A stretch of 28,864 bases of DNA from Albimonas sp036154955 (GCA_036154955.1 JAYZWL010000031.1:1-28864), one strand, 5' to 3'. Shown: positions 1-9,805, counted from the stretch's first letter. The notes: a model not told the origin generated them from the letters alone. Program-made: numbers and translations.

Positions 1-184
1 CGTTCCCCTCGTCCCCCGCGTCCACCCCGCGGTGGGCCGCCCCCCGGCATTTCGCGCGCGGGGGGTGGAACGGTGGGGCCGCGGCGCGCGGGGCGGACCC
101 CCCGCGCGCCGCGCCATGGTCCGGCGGGCGGCCCCCTGGGGCGCGCCCGCCGCTCCCGCGCCGGGCGCGGATTGGGAACCTGAC
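1..184. other. Upstream segment without a supported gene
   Basis: This very GC-rich stretch precedes the first permease gene. Several frames are open through it, including one that continues in frame into the permease, but the encoded peptide is Arg/Gly/Pro/Ala-rich with no recognisable motif, as expected of random high-GC sequence. A solute-binding protein gene for the transporter would be expected just upstream of the window; none of it is visible here. I see no convincing promoter or terminator. Confidence 0.5.
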
Positions 185-1102
185 ATGCTGGGCTTTCTTC
201 TCAAGCGGGCGGCGCTGGCGCTCGCGGTGGCGGTCACCGTCTCCATCATCAGCTTCATGCTGCTGCGCGCCTCGGGCGACATCGCGGTCGCGGTGGCCGG
301 CGAGGGCGCGACCGAGGCGGATATCGAGGCGATCCGCATCCAATACGGCTTCGACCGGCCGCTGGCGGTGCAGTATTTCGAATGGGCCGGCAACGCGCTG
401 TCGGGCGACCTGGGCCAGTCGGTCTATTTCCGCATCCCAGTGGTGGAGCTGATCGGAGAGCGGATGCCGGTCACCATGGGCCTGGGCGCGCTGGCGCTGG
501 TCTTCGCGGTGGCGCTGTCGATCCCGCTGGGCGTGGCGGCGGCGCTGCGGCCTAACTCCATCGTCGACCGCATATCGCTGTGGATCGCGGTGCTGGGCCA
601 GGCGATGCCGAGCTTCTGGTTCGCGCTCCTGCTGATGCTGGTGCTGGGCGTGTGGTGGCGGCTGCTGCCGATCTCCGGAGCCGGGGGCTTCGACCATTAC
701 ATCATGCCCGCCATCGCGCTGGGCTACTACGCCACGCCGGCCATCATGCGCCTGACCCGCGCCGGCATGATCGAGGTGCTGGAGAGCGACTATATCCGCA
801 CCGCCCATGCCAAGGGGCTGGGGGTGGGCAAGGTCCTGTTCAAGCACGCGCTGCGCAACGCGGTGATCCCGGTGGTCAGCCTCGCGGCGGTGCAGTTCGG
901 CTTCATGCTCTCGGGCTCCATCGTCATCGAATCCATCTTCGCGCTGCCGGGCGTGGGCCAGCTCGCCTGGATCTCGCTGCAGCGTTCCGACTTCACCGTG
1001 GTTCAGGGGATCGTGCTGATGCTCTCGGTCATCTACATCCTGATGGCGCTGGTCGCCGACCTGTTCAACGCCTGGCTCGACCCCCGGATCCGGGTGGCCT
1101 GA
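185..1102 (+). CDS. Opp/Dpp-family ABC transporter permease (DppB-like)
   Basis: Inner-membrane permease subunit of a peptide/nickel/opine-type ABC importer, 305 aa, the usual length for the DppB class. The ATG at 185 is chosen because the product then starts with MLGFLLKR followed directly by the first membrane helix (about residues 8-28); the 51-codon in-frame extension upstream is low-complexity. Family hallmarks seen: the periplasmic stretch YGFDRPLAVQYFEW...GDLGQS (residues 54-79), several hydrophobic helices from residue 97 on, and the cytoplasmic EAA-type loop around residues 202-230 (AHAKGLGVGKVLFKHALRNA) that contacts the ATPase. The stop lies 4 nt before the second permease, so the two form an operon and presumably a heterodimeric channel. 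Substrate cannot be read from the sequence; the downstream amidase and M81 peptidase suggest a small peptide or amide. Confidence 0.93.
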   Translation: MLGFLLKRAALALAVAVTVSIISFMLLRASGDIAVAVAGEGATEADIEAIRIQYGFDRPLAVQYFEWAGNALSGDLGQSVYFRIPVVELIGERMPVTMGLGALALVFAVALSIPLGVAAALRPNSIVDRISLWIAVLGQAMPSFWFALLLMLVLGVWWRLLPISGAGGFDHYIMPAIALGYYATPAIMRLTRAGMIEVLESDYIRTAHAKGLGVGKVLFKHALRNAVIPVVSLAAVQFGFMLSGSIVIESIFALPGVGQLAWISLQRSDFTVVQGIVLMLSVIYILMALVADLFNAWLDPRIRVA

Positions 1103-1106
1103 GGCG

Positions 1107-2030
1107 ATGACCGACATGCAAGCCTCCGCCAGCCCCTCCGCCTCCTCCCCCGCCGACACCCCCAAACCCCAGTCCGGCCCCTGGGCCCGGATGCGCCGCC
1201 GGGCGCTGCGCCATGGGGGCGTGATGTTCGGCGCGGTCGTGCTGCTGCTCTTCATGGCCATGGCGATCTTCGCGCCGCTGATCGCGCCGCTGGACCCGCT
1301 GGAACAGAGCCTGTCGGCCCGCCTCATCGACCCGTTCTGGGGGGCCAAGCCCGACCCCGCGCATCTGCTGGGCACCGACCAGCTTGGACGCGACTATCTC
1401 AGCCGGATGATCTACGGCGCGCGGATCTCGCTGACCATCGGGCTGGTGGCCATGGTGATCTCGGGCGTGATCGGCACCGCGATGGGCGTCGCGGCCGGCT
1501 ATTTCGGCGGGCGCATCGACCATTTCGTGACCTTCGTGGTCACCACCCGCCTGTCGATGCCCGTGATCCTCGTGGCGCTGGCCGTGGTCGCGGTGGCGGG
1601 GTCGTCGCTGACCGTGGTGGTCATGGTGCTCGGCCTCCTGCTCTGGGACCGCTTCGCCGTGGTCATGCGCTCCGCCACAAGGCAGGTGCGGGACCTCGAA
1701 TACGTCTCCGCCGCGCAGGCGCTGGGGATGCCGGTGCGCCGCATCATCATGTCCGAGATCCTGCCCAACGTGCTGGGCGCGCTGATCGTGGTGGCGACGC
1801 TGGAGATGGCCCACGCCATCCTGCTGGAAGCCGCGCTCAGCTTCCTCGGGCTCGGCGTGCAGCCGCCGACGCCTTCGTGGGGGCTGATGGTGTCGGAGGG
1901 CCGCAAGGCGATGTTCTTCAAATCCTGGCTGATCGCCATTCCCGGCGCGGCCCTGTTCCTGCTCGTGCTCGCCATCAACCTGCTGGGCGACGGGCTGCGC
2001 GACGTGATGGCGCCGGAGGGCCGGTCATGA
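1107..2030 (+). CDS. Opp/Dpp-family ABC transporter permease (DppC-like)
   Basis: Second inner-membrane permease of the peptide-type ABC importer, 307 aa. A polar Ser/Pro-rich N-terminus (about residues 1-35) precedes the first helix (about 38-62), as usual for DppC. The diagnostic motif HLLGTDQLGRD is at residues 86-96, and the EAA loop EYVSAAQALGMPVRRIIMSEILPN spans about residues 198-221. ASLSFLGLGVQPPTPSWG-like C-terminal signature is present as ALSFLGLGVQPPTPSWG. The start codon at 1107 lies 4 nt after the preceding permease stop; a second in-frame ATG at 1116 is also possible. The 3' end overlaps the next gene by an ATGA, so translation is coupled to the first ATPase. Confidence 0.93.
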   Translation: MTDMQASASPSASSPADTPKPQSGPWARMRRRALRHGGVMFGAVVLLLFMAMAIFAPLIAPLDPLEQSLSARLIDPFWGAKPDPAHLLGTDQLGRDYLSRMIYGARISLTIGLVAMVISGVIGTAMGVAAGYFGGRIDHFVTFVVTTRLSMPVILVALAVVAVAGSSLTVVVMVLGLLLWDRFAVVMRSATRQVRDLEYVSAAQALGMPVRRIIMSEILPNVLGALIVVATLEMAHAILLEAALSFLGLGVQPPTPSWGLMVSEGRKAMFFKSWLIAIPGAALFLLVLAINLLGDGLRDVMAPEGRS

Positions 2031-3009
2031 GCGAGGCGATCCTCAAGGTCGAGGACCTGCGGGTCTCGATCCCCGTCGACGCGGGCACGCTGAACGCGGT
2101 GCGCGGCGTGTCCTTCGAGGTCAAGCGCGGCGAGACCCTGTGCATCGTGGGCGAAAGCGGCTGCGGCAAGTCGCTGACCTCGCTCGCCATCATGGGGCTG
2201 CTGCCCCGCCGCGCCCGGCGCGACGCGGCGGCGCTGAGCTTCGACGGGCAGGATCTGCGGGGGCTGTCACGGCGGCGCCTGTCCAGGCTGCGCGGCGACC
2301 GGATGGCGATGATCTTCCAGGAGCCGATGACCTCGCTCAACCCCGCCTACACGGTGGGCGACCAGTTGATGGAGGCGCTGCTGACCCATCGCCGGGTCTC
2401 CCGGTCCGAGGCGCGCGCGCGGGCGATCGCCCTGCTGGAACAGGTGGGGATCACCGCCGCCGAGCGTCGCCTCGCGCAATACCCGCACCAGCTGTCCGGC
2501 GGCCTGCGCCAGCGCATCATGATCGCCATGGCGCTGATGTGCGGGCCGGAACTGATCATCGCCGACGAGCCCACAACCGCGCTCGACGTCACCATCCAGG
2601 CCCAGATCCTGCACCTGCTGCTGGAACTGAAGCGCGAGATGGGGCTGGCGCTGGTGCTGATCACCCACGACCTCGGCGTCGTGGCCCGCATCGCCGACCG
2701 GGTGGCGGTGATGTATGCCGGCGAGGTGGTGGAGACGGGCACGGCGGCCGAGATCTTCTCCGACCCGCAGCACCCCTACACCCGCGGTCTGCTGTCCTGC
2801 ATCCCGGTGCCGGGCCGCACGAAACCGGGCGAGCATCTGGGCTCGGTCCCCGGCGTCGTGCCCTCGCTGGTGGGCGATTTCCACGAATGCGGCTTCCGCG
2901 ACCGCTGCCCGCTGGCGCGCGAGGCCTGCGCGCGCCCCGTCGGCCTGACCCCGCTGGGCGAGGGCCGGGCCGTGCGCTGCGTGCTGGCCGAAACCGCGGA
3001 GGAAGCGGC

Positions 3010-3013
<4 letters not shown>
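2027..3013 (+). CDS. Opp/Dpp-family ABC transporter ATP-binding protein (DppD-like)
   Basis: Cytoplasmic ATPase of the peptide-type importer, 328 aa. Start at 2027 overlaps the permease stop (ATGA) and gives the typical N-terminus MSEAILKVEDLRVSI. Visible motifs: Walker A GESGCGKS, Q-loop FQEPMTSLNP, signature LSGGLRQR (the family usually has LSGGMRQR), Walker B LIIADEP, D-loop TALD and the switch histidine in ITHDLG. The C-terminal oligopeptide extension follows (HPYTRGLLSCIPVPG...), with the Cys-containing stretch FRDRCPLAREAC that in related peptide transporters can hold an iron-sulfur cluster. Its partner is the next ATPase, with which it overlaps by an ATGA; the two should form a heterodimer under the two permeases. 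Confidence 0.93.
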
Positions 3014-3987
<974 letters not shown>

Positions 3988-4000
3988 GACGAACGCCCCG

Positions 4001-5428
4001 ATGACCGACCTCTGCGACCTCGAAGCGGTGGAGGCGCGCGCCCTGATCGGGCGGCGCGCCATCACCCCGGTCGAGCTGCTCGACGCCTGCCTCGCCCGCA
4101 TCGCCGCGGTGAACCCGGCGCTCAACGCCATCACCGCCACCTGCTTCGACCGCGCGCGGGAGGAAGCCGAGGCCGCGACCCGCGCGGTGGAGGCGGGGGC
4201 GCCGCTGGGCCCGCTCCACGGCCTGCCCGTGGGCATCAAGGACCTGCAGGAGACGGAGGGGTTGCGCACCACCTTCGGCTCGCCGCTCTTCGCCGACCAC
4301 GTGCCGACGGCGGACGAGCGGATCGTCGCCGCCGTGCGCGCCGCGGGCGGGATCGTGGTCGGCAAGACCAACGTGCCGGAATTCGGGGCGGGCGGGAATT
4401 CGACCAACCCGGTCTACGGCGCGTCCGGAAACCCTTTCGCGCTGGAACGGACCTGCGGCGGCTCCTCGGGCGGCTCCGCCTCGGCGCTGGCGGCCGGCAT
4501 GGTCCCGCTCGCCACCGGGTCGGACACCGGCGGATCCCTGCGCACGCCCGCGGCCTTCTGCGGGATCGTCGGCTTCCGCCCCACGCCCGGCCTGTCGCCG
4601 ATGGAGCGGAAGGGCTTCGGCTACGCCCCCATCTCCGTCCATGGCCCGATGGGCCGCACGGTGGCCGACACCGCCCTGCTGATGCAGGCCATCGCCGCGC
4701 ATGATCCGCGCGACCCGCTGTCGGTCCCGCTGGAGGGGACGTTCTCGCCCCCCGCGCCCGCGGACCTGTCTTCCCTTCGGGTCGCGATCTCCCCCGATCT
4801 GGGCTTCGCCCCGGTCGAACCCGCCATCCGCGCCCGGTTCGAGGAGGTGGCCGCGCTCCTCTCCCCGGTCTTCGGCGCCGCCGAGCGCGCGGACCCGCCG
4901 CTCGCCGACGCCGACCGGATCTTCGACATCCAGCGCGCCCTGCAATTCATCGCCCAGCACGGGAACCGGCCGGAGGCGGAGCGCGCCCTGCTCGGCCCCA
5001 ACATCCTGGAAAACCTCGAACAGGCCGAGACCTTCTCCTTCCGCGACGCCGCCTGGGCGCAGGGGGCGCATACCGCGCTCTACCGCCGGTTCCTGAGCTT
5101 CATGGAGGGGCGCGACATCCTCATCGCCCCCGCCGTGGCGACGCCCCCCTTCCCGCACGCGACGCTGGCGCCGATGACCATCGGCGGCCAGCCGATGCGC
5201 ACCTATTTCCACTGGCTCGCCATGGCCTACGGGCTGACCCTGACCGGGCATCCCTGCATCGTGCTGCCCTGCGGGCTGGACGCGGACGGCCTGCCCTTCG
5301 CCATCCAGCTTTGCGGGCGGCGCGGCGGCGACGCGCGGCTGCTGGCCGTGGCGCAGGCGGTGGAGGCGCAGCTCGCCGCCCTCGGCCTCGGGCGCCCCGT
5401 CCCCGACCTCGAAAGGCTTTCCGCATGA
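4001..5428 (+). CDS. Amidase-signature family amidase
   Basis: A 475-aa cytoplasmic hydrolase of the amidase signature (AS) family, which cleaves carboxamide bonds through a Ser-cisSer-Lys triad. The triad is visible: Lys80 in GLPVGIKDL, cis-Ser155 in GGSSGGSA and nucleophile Ser179 in GSDTGGSLRTPA. The 24-residue spacing between the two serines equals that in well-studied members such as fatty acid amide hydrolase. No signal peptide. The family includes indoleacetamide hydrolases, aryl and aliphatic amidases and GatA; GatA is unlikely since gatC/gatB are absent and the neighbours are a peptide transporter and an M81 peptidase. Start at 4001 lies 13 nt after the ATPase stop; the ribosome-binding site is weak. 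Its end overlaps the next gene by ATGA, so the two products are probably made together and may act on the same imported substrate. Confidence 0.92.
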   Translation: MTDLCDLEAVEARALIGRRAITPVELLDACLARIAAVNPALNAITATCFDRAREEAEAATRAVEAGAPLGPLHGLPVGIKDLQETEGLRTTFGSPLFADHVPTADERIVAAVRAAGGIVVGKTNVPEFGAGGNSTNPVYGASGNPFALERTCGGSSGGSASALAAGMVPLATGSDTGGSLRTPAAFCGIVGFRPTPGLSPMERKGFGYAPISVHGPMGRTVADTALLMQAIAAHDPRDPLSVPLEGTFSPPAPADLSSLRVAISPDLGFAPVEPAIRARFEEVAALLSPVFGAAERADPPLADADRIFDIQRALQFIAQHGNRPEAERALLGPNILENLEQAETFSFRDAAWAQGAHTALYRRFLSFMEGRDILIAPAVATPPFPHATLAPMTIGGQPMRTYFHWLAMAYGLTLTGHPCIVLPCGLDADGLPFAIQLCGRRGGDARLLAVAQAVEAQLAALGLGRPVPDLERLSA

Positions 5429-6969
5429 CCGCCCCCGCTCCGCGTCGCGTCCTCTCCGCCCAGATCGCGCATGAGACCAACACCTTCTGCGTCCTGCCCA
5501 CCACGCTGGAGAGCTTCGCGAAGCGCCTGCTGCTGGAGGGCGAGGCCATCGCGGGCGCCCTGCGCGGCACGCGGACCGAGATCGCGGCCCATCTCGACGC
5601 CGCCGACCGCTTCGGCTGGACGCTGACCCAACCCATCGTCGCCAACGCCACCCCCTACGGCAAGGCCACGGCTGAGGCGTGGGAGACGATCACGGGCAAG
5701 CTCTTCGCCGCCACCGAGGGCGCCGAATTCGACGGCGTCATCCTCGCCCTGCACGGCGCCATGGTGACGGAGACGGAGGACGACGCCGAGGGCGCGATCC
5801 TCGAAGGCCTGCGCGCGAGGCTGGGCCGCGACGTGCCGATCGCCATCACGCTCGACCTGCACGCCAACGTCACCGCGCGGATGGCGGCGCTGGCCGACCT
5901 GATCCTGCCCTACCGGACCTATCCGCATATCGACCAGTATGAGACCGCCGAACGCGCCGCCGCCCTGCTGGAACGCGCCATGGCCGGCGAGGTCTCGCCC
6001 CGGGTGATCCGCCTGCAGGGCCCGATGATCGACGGCTGCGACCATGGCCGCACCCAGGGCGGGCCGATGTCGGACTTCCTCGACATGGCCGCGGCGATGG
6101 AGGCGGCGAACCCCGCGCTCCTGTCCGTCGACCTCTGCGCCGGCTTCGCCCAGGCCGATATCGAGGAGGCGGGGCCGTCCTTCCACGTCTCCTACGACGC
6201 CGCCCGCGCGGGGGCGGAGGCCGAGGCCCGCGCCGCCGCGGCCACGCTCTACGAAGCCGCCTGGCGCCGGCGGGACGAACGCACGGTCGAAATCCTTTCC
6301 CTGCCCGAGGCCATGGCGCTGGCCACCGCGCCGAGCGACGATCCCCGCCCGCTGGTCATCGCCGACTTCTCCGACAATCCAGGCTCCGGCGCCTATGGCG
6401 ACCATGTGCGGCTGCTGGAGGCGATGGTGGCGGCCGGGATAGGGCGCGGGCTTTACGGGGTGATGCCCGACCCGGTCGCGGCGGCGGAATGCCATGCGGC
6501 GGGGCTCGGCGCCGAAATCGCGCTGACCATGGGCGCGCGCCGCCATCCCGAAAGCTACGGGCCGCCGGTGACGCTGACCGGCAAGGTGGTCGCGCTGACC
6601 GACGGCGACTTCACCTGCGAGGGCCCGATGCATACCGGCGTGAGCATGGCCATGGGCCCCTCGGCGCTGTTCGAGGTTCCCACCTCGGGCGGGTCGATCA
6701 AGGTGGCGCTGTCGACCAACGCGCTGCAGGCCTGGGACCAGCAGATGTTCAAGACCCTGGGGGCCGAGCCCGCGTCCTTCGCGGTGGTGGCGGTGAAATC
6801 CGCCCACCATTTCCGCGCCGCCTTCCAGCCGATGTCGCGCCGGGTGATCCTCGCCGACAGCGGGGCGCTGGCGACCCACGACCTCGCGAAGGTGAACTAC
6901 GTCAAGCTGCGCCGCCCGATCTGGCCGCTGGACGAATTCGACGACGCGCCGCCCGCCCCCGCGGGCTGA
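5425..6969 (+). CDS. M81 family metallopeptidase (MlrC/microcystinase C-like)
   Basis: A 514-aa protein of the M81 family, named after MlrC, the zinc enzyme that performs the last step of microcystin breakdown in sphingomonads; most family members act on unknown peptides or amides. Family motifs seen: AHETNTF (residues 15-21), LALHGAMVTE with His110, LDLHANVT with Asp144 and His146, and YRTYPHID with His168; these acidic and histidine residues are the expected metal ligands and catalytic groups. The ATG at 5425 overlaps the amidase stop (ATGA); an upstream in-frame extension is Arg-rich and rejected. No signal peptide, so it is cytoplasmic and would act after import. In this context the likely role is trimming a small peptide or cyclic amide delivered by the adjacent ABC transporter. 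Activity on microcystin is not implied. It ends 18 bp from the convergent oxidoreductase gene. Confidence 0.9.
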   Translation: MTAPAPRRVLSAQIAHETNTFCVLPTTLESFAKRLLLEGEAIAGALRGTRTEIAAHLDAADRFGWTLTQPIVANATPYGKATAEAWETITGKLFAATEGAEFDGVILALHGAMVTETEDDAEGAILEGLRARLGRDVPIAITLDLHANVTARMAALADLILPYRTYPHIDQYETAERAAALLERAMAGEVSPRVIRLQGPMIDGCDHGRTQGGPMSDFLDMAAAMEAANPALLSVDLCAGFAQADIEEAGPSFHVSYDAARAGAEAEARAAAATLYEAAWRRRDERTVEILSLPEAMALATAPSDDPRPLVIADFSDNPGSGAYGDHVRLLEAMVAAGIGRGLYGVMPDPVAAAECHAAGLGAEIALTMGARRHPESYGPPVTLTGKVVALTDGDFTCEGPMHTGVSMAMGPSALFEVPTSGGSIKVALSTNALQAWDQQMFKTLGAEPASFAVVAVKSAHHFRAAFQPMSRRVILADSGALATHDLAKVNYVKLRRPIWPLDEFDDAPPAPAG

Positions 6970-6987
6970 GCGGCCGCCCCGCCCCCG

Positions 6988-8259
6988 TCAGGCGAACCGC
7001 TTCGGGGACGGGGCCAGCGCGTCCAGCACCGGGTCCCGCTCCCCCGCCATCGCCCGCACCAGAACCTCGGCCGAGACCGGGCCCTGCGTGAACCCCTGAT
7101 GGCCATGGCCGAAATCGAACCACAGGCCCTTGTGCCGCGGGGCGGCGCCGATCATCGGCAGCATGTCGGGCAGGCAGGGGCGCACGCCGGTCCAGGGCTG
7201 GTTCTCGACGGGCGCGCCGATGTCGAACAGCTCCGCCGCCCCCGCCTCCGCCTTGAGAAGCTGGACGGGGGTGATCGGCTTGCCCTCCGAGGCCAGCTCC
7301 GCCCCGGTCAGCACCCGCAGCCCCAGCCGCATCGGCGACAGCACCGCCGAGTAATCCGCATCCATCAGCGGCAGCACCGGCCCCGCCTCGCAGCGGTGGT
7401 GGCGGTGGTAGCCGCGCTTGCGCACCATCGACACCCGGTAGCCGAAGCCCGCCAGCAGCGCCGGCGACCACGGGCCCAGCGCCACCACGACGTCGGGGGC
7501 GGAGACGGGGCCATGCTCCGTCGTCACCTTCCAGCCCGCGCCCTCCGCCGTCAGGCTCGCCGCGTCGCCGGAGACCAGCGCCCCGCCGCGGGCGGCGAAG
7601 AGCTGCGCATAGGCCGCGGTCAGCCCGCCGGGGTCCGAGCAGGTCCAGGCGTCGTTCCACTGCACCGCCCCCGCGAGGCGGCGCTTGATGTTCGGTTCCG
7701 CCGCCGCCAGCGCGTCGCCGTCCAGCACCGTGGCCCCGACGCCGTAGTCGCGGCGCAGGCGCTCCACTTCCCGGATCTCGGCGTCGAGCTTGTCCTGCGT
7801 GCGATAGATCTGGCGGAAGCCCTCGCGCCGGATCAGCGCGCCCGCCCCCGCCGCTTCGATCAGCGGGGCGTGGGCGGCCGTCGCCCCCTCGGCCAGCGCC
7901 CGGTAGGTGACCGAGATGGCGCGGTGCCGGCTCGTGCGCGAGTTCCAGAAGTAGCGCAGCAGCCCCGGCAGGTGCCCGGGCATGGAGGCGAGATGGTAGT
8001 TCAGCGCGTTGTCCCGCTTCAGCCCCATGCGCAGCAGGGTCAGCGGCGACAGCGGCAGGGCGTAGGGCTCCACCGCCTCGGCCTGGATGATGCCGGCGTT
8101 GCCGTAGGAGGTCTCCCGCCCCGGCTGGCCGCGGTCGACCAGCGTCACCGCCCGCCCCGCCGCCTGCAGCGCCAGCGCGGCCGAGACGCCGACCATGCCG
8201 GCGCCCAGAACGATGACCTCCGCCCCTTTCGCGGCCCCGGCTTCCCCCTCGGCGGCCAT
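6988..8259 (-). CDS. DadA-like FAD-dependent amino acid oxidoreductase
   Basis: A 423-aa flavoprotein of the DAO/DadA family, which oxidises D-amino acids or related amines to imino acids and passes electrons to the respiratory chain or oxygen. The N-terminal FAD-binding fold is clear: GAGMVG at residues 19-24 within VIVLGAGMVGVSAALALQAAG, then VDRGQPGRETSYGNAGII, the DadA-type stretch. Near the C-terminus GVRPCLPDMLPMIGAAP and DFGHGHQGFTQGP match the second FAD-contact region. Start at 8259 is chosen because it lies 2 nt after the ridA stop and gives a short Ala-rich leader before the Rossmann fold; the longer frame runs through ridA. Neighbouring RidA supports an imine product. Substrate (D-amino acid, D-hydroxyproline, other amine) cannot be decided from sequence. 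Confidence 0.88.
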   Translation of the reverse strand: MAAEGEAGAAKGAEVIVLGAGMVGVSAALALQAAGRAVTLVDRGQPGRETSYGNAGIIQAEAVEPYALPLSPLTLLRMGLKRDNALNYHLASMPGHLPGLLRYFWNSRTSRHRAISVTYRALAEGATAAHAPLIEAAGAGALIRREGFRQIYRTQDKLDAEIREVERLRRDYGVGATVLDGDALAAAEPNIKRRLAGAVQWNDAWTCSDPGGLTAAYAQLFAARGGALVSGDAASLTAEGAGWKVTTEHGPVSAPDVVVALGPWSPALLAGFGYRVSMVRKRGYHRHHRCEAGPVLPLMDADYSAVLSPMRLGLRVLTGAELASEGKPITPVQLLKAEAGAAELFDIGAPVENQPWTGVRPCLPDMLPMIGAAPRHKGLWFDFGHGHQGFTQGPVSAEVLVRAMAGERDPVLDALAPSPKRFA

Positions 8260-8261
8260 GG

Positions 8262-8606
8262 TCAGCGGACCTTGGCGACGACGGTGATCTCCACCTTGGC
8301 GTCGATCATCAGCCCGCATTCGATGGTGGTGCGGGTCGGGTAGGGCTGCGGGAAGCGGGCGGCGTAAACCGCGTTGAACGCGGCGAAATCGGCCTTGTCG
8401 GTCAGGTAGCAGGTGGCCGCGACCACGTCCGACAGGTCCAGCCCCTCGGCCTTCAGCGTCGCCTCGATCCGGTCGATCGTCGCCTCGGTCTGCGCCGCGA
8501 TCCCCTCGGGCAGCGAGCCGTCGGCGAGAAAGCCCAGCTCCCCCGACAGGTGCAGCGCGTCGCCCAGTCGGCGGGCCTTGGAGAGCGGGGGCGTGGGCAT
8601 GGACAT
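8262..8606 (-). CDS. RidA family reactive imine/enamine deaminase
   Basis: A 114-aa YjgF/YER057c/UK114 (RidA) family protein, close to the usual subunit length of a trimer that hydrolyses reactive imines and enamines. Seen in the sequence: the GELGFLADGSLPEGIAAQTEATIDRIEATLKAEGLDLSDVV core, CYLTD, and the Arg92 region PTRTTIECGLMIDAKVEI, matching the position of the substrate-binding arginine (Arg105 in Escherichia coli RidA) with Glu106 downstream. It is the first gene of a two-gene minus-strand unit with the DadA-like oxidoreductase, whose imine product it would deaminate. The 170-bp gap upstream to the regulator gene holds a short GC hairpin (CGCGCG arms at 8668-8673 and 8682-8687) but no clear promoter. 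Confidence 0.9.
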   Translation of the reverse strand: MSMPTPPLSKARRLGDALHLSGELGFLADGSLPEGIAAQTEATIDRIEATLKAEGLDLSDVVAATCYLTDKADFAAFNAVYAARFPQPYPTRTTIECGLMIDAKVEITVVAKVR

Positions 8607-8776
8607 GAGGCGATTCCCGGATGGCGGACAGAGCCCCCATCAGGCCCCGCCGCCCCGCCCCCGTCAACGCGCGCCACGACACGCGCGCGGCATGGTCGCG
8701 GGGCGCGGGCGGGCGGGATTACGAAATGATCGCAGGGCGATACCGCGGCGCAGCGCGCGCCCCCGCCCCCTCGTCC

Positions 8777-9541
8777 TCAGCCGCAGACATGCACCTCCGC
8801 CCCCCAGTCGTCGCGGCAGCGCGCGGCCACGTCCCCGGGCGGCGGGCGGTCGGTGTAGAAGGCGTCCACCTGCGCCAGCGAGGCGATGCGCACCGGGGCG
8901 CGGCGGTGGAACTTGGTGTGGTCCGCGACCAGCCGCACCTGCCGCGAGCGGGCGATGATGGCCCGCGCGCCCGCCACCTCCGCCAGGTCGAAATCCAGCA
9001 GGTCGCCGCCCGGATCCAGCGCCGAGCAGCCGATCACCGCGATGTCGAAGCGGAACCGCTCCACCGCCGCGACCGCGAGGTCGCCGACCATGCCGCCGTC
9101 CGCCGGACGCAGCCGCCCGCCGGTCACGATCACCTCGCAATCCGAAGCCCCGGCCAGGATCTGCGCGACGTTGAGATTGTTGGTCACCACCATCAGGTTG
9201 CGGTGCCGGACCAGCTCCCGCGCCACCGCCTCGGCCGTGGTGCCGATGGACAGGAACACCGAGGCGCCGTCCGGCAGGTCCCGCGCGCAGGCCCGCCCGA
9301 TGGCCGCCTTGGCCGGCTGGTTCTGGGCGCGCCGCTCCTCGTAGCCGATGTTGGAGACGCCCGAGGGCAGCACCGCCCCGCCATGCACCCGCGCCAGCCG
9401 CCCCGCCTCCGCCAGGTCGGCGAGATCCCGGCGGATGGTCTGCACGGTGACGCCGAACCGGGCGGCGAGCGCCTCCACCGCCACCCGCCCCTCGCGCCGG
9501 GCGAGGTCGAGGATTTCGGCATGCCGGAAGGTCTGCACCAT
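8777..9541 (-). CDS. glpR: DeoR/GlpR family transcriptional regulator
   Basis: A 254-aa repressor of the DeoR family: N-terminal winged helix-turn-helix (about residues 5-55, with AVEALAARFGVTVQTIRRDLADLAEAG) and a C-terminal DeoR sugar-phosphate sensor domain with the SIGTTAE ligand-loop motif at residues 98-104, VVTNNLNVA and ADHTKF. The ATG at 9541 has a GGAG ribosome-binding site about 8 nt upstream; the longer in-frame start at 9640 would run through apparent operator sequences and is less likely. It diverges from the glycerol-type transporter genes, and GlpR-class members normally sense glycerol-3-phosphate, so it is the probable repressor of glpSTPQUV. The glpR name rests on context and family, not on a tested ligand. 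Confidence 0.85.
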   Translation of the reverse strand: MVQTFRHAEILDLARREGRVAVEALAARFGVTVQTIRRDLADLAEAGRLARVHGGAVLPSGVSNIGYEERRAQNQPAKAAIGRACARDLPDGASVFLSIGTTAEAVARELVRHRNLMVVTNNLNVAQILAGASDCEVIVTGGRLRPADGGMVGDLAVAAVERFRFDIAVIGCSALDPGGDLLDFDLAEVAGARAIIARSRQVRLVADHTKFHRRAPVRIASLAQVDAFYTDRPPPGDVAARCRDDWGAEVHVCG

Positions 9542-9587
9542 GGGCGGGCTCCGCTGGCGCGCAACGTGCGCGGGAATTCGACATGCC

Positions 9588-9741
9588 GCGGATTTCGCGC
9601 CGAAGCGAATGTTTTCGCACATGATCCGCGGGTTCCGCACAGCGAAATCCGCCGCGATCGCCCCCCCGCATGGCGTTCACCGCGCGATTAACTCGCGGGA
9701 CATACACCAATTTTCGAATGCGAAAAAATCCGAACATGCAT
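9588..9741. promoter_or_regulatory. glpR-glpS divergent control region with TTCG/CGAA half-sites
   Basis: Within the 380-bp gap between glpR and glpS, this part is rich in short inverted motifs. A perfect 11-bp inverted repeat (GCGGATTTCGC at 9588-9598 and GCGAAATCCGC at 9642-9652) encloses a smaller one (GCGAA/TTCGC, 9605-9618). A second palindrome, TTTTCG-AATG-CGAAAA, is at 9711-9726; AATTTTCGAA at 9709-9718 fits the E. coli GlpR half-site consensus WATKYTCGWW. On the minus strand ATGTTCG at about 9731-9737 matches its core. These are candidate GlpR operators. I could not identify convincing -35/-10 boxes; TTGACG at 9744 lacks a good partner. Confidence 0.5.
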
Positions 9742-9805
9742 GATTGACGCAGGCCGTGGTTCGTGGCCTCTTGGCCCGAAGAAAACAACCCTAGGGAGGG
9801 TGCCC

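Noticed and set aside
1..183. Tail of an upstream gene ending at TGA 181-183
   Set aside because: The frame is open from the window start, but its product is Arg/Gly/Pro low-complexity sequence unlike a binding-protein C-terminus.
5425..6969. Microcystin-degradation (mlr) cluster
   Set aside because: Only an MlrC-family protein is present; mlrA, mlrB and mlrD are absent and M81 members are widespread, so no microcystin role is supported.
6970..6987. Terminator between the convergent M81 peptidase and DadA-like genes
   Set aside because: The 18-bp gap is GC-rich with no stem-loop plus T-run.
9542..9640. 33-residue N-terminal extension of GlpR
   Set aside because: The start at 9541 has a good GGAG site and the normal DeoR N-terminus; the extension overlaps inverted repeats that look like operators.
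9744..9772. TTGACG as a -35 box for the glp operon
   Set aside because: At 17-18 nt spacing the partner reads CCTCTT/CTCTTG, too far from any -10 consensus to claim a promoter.
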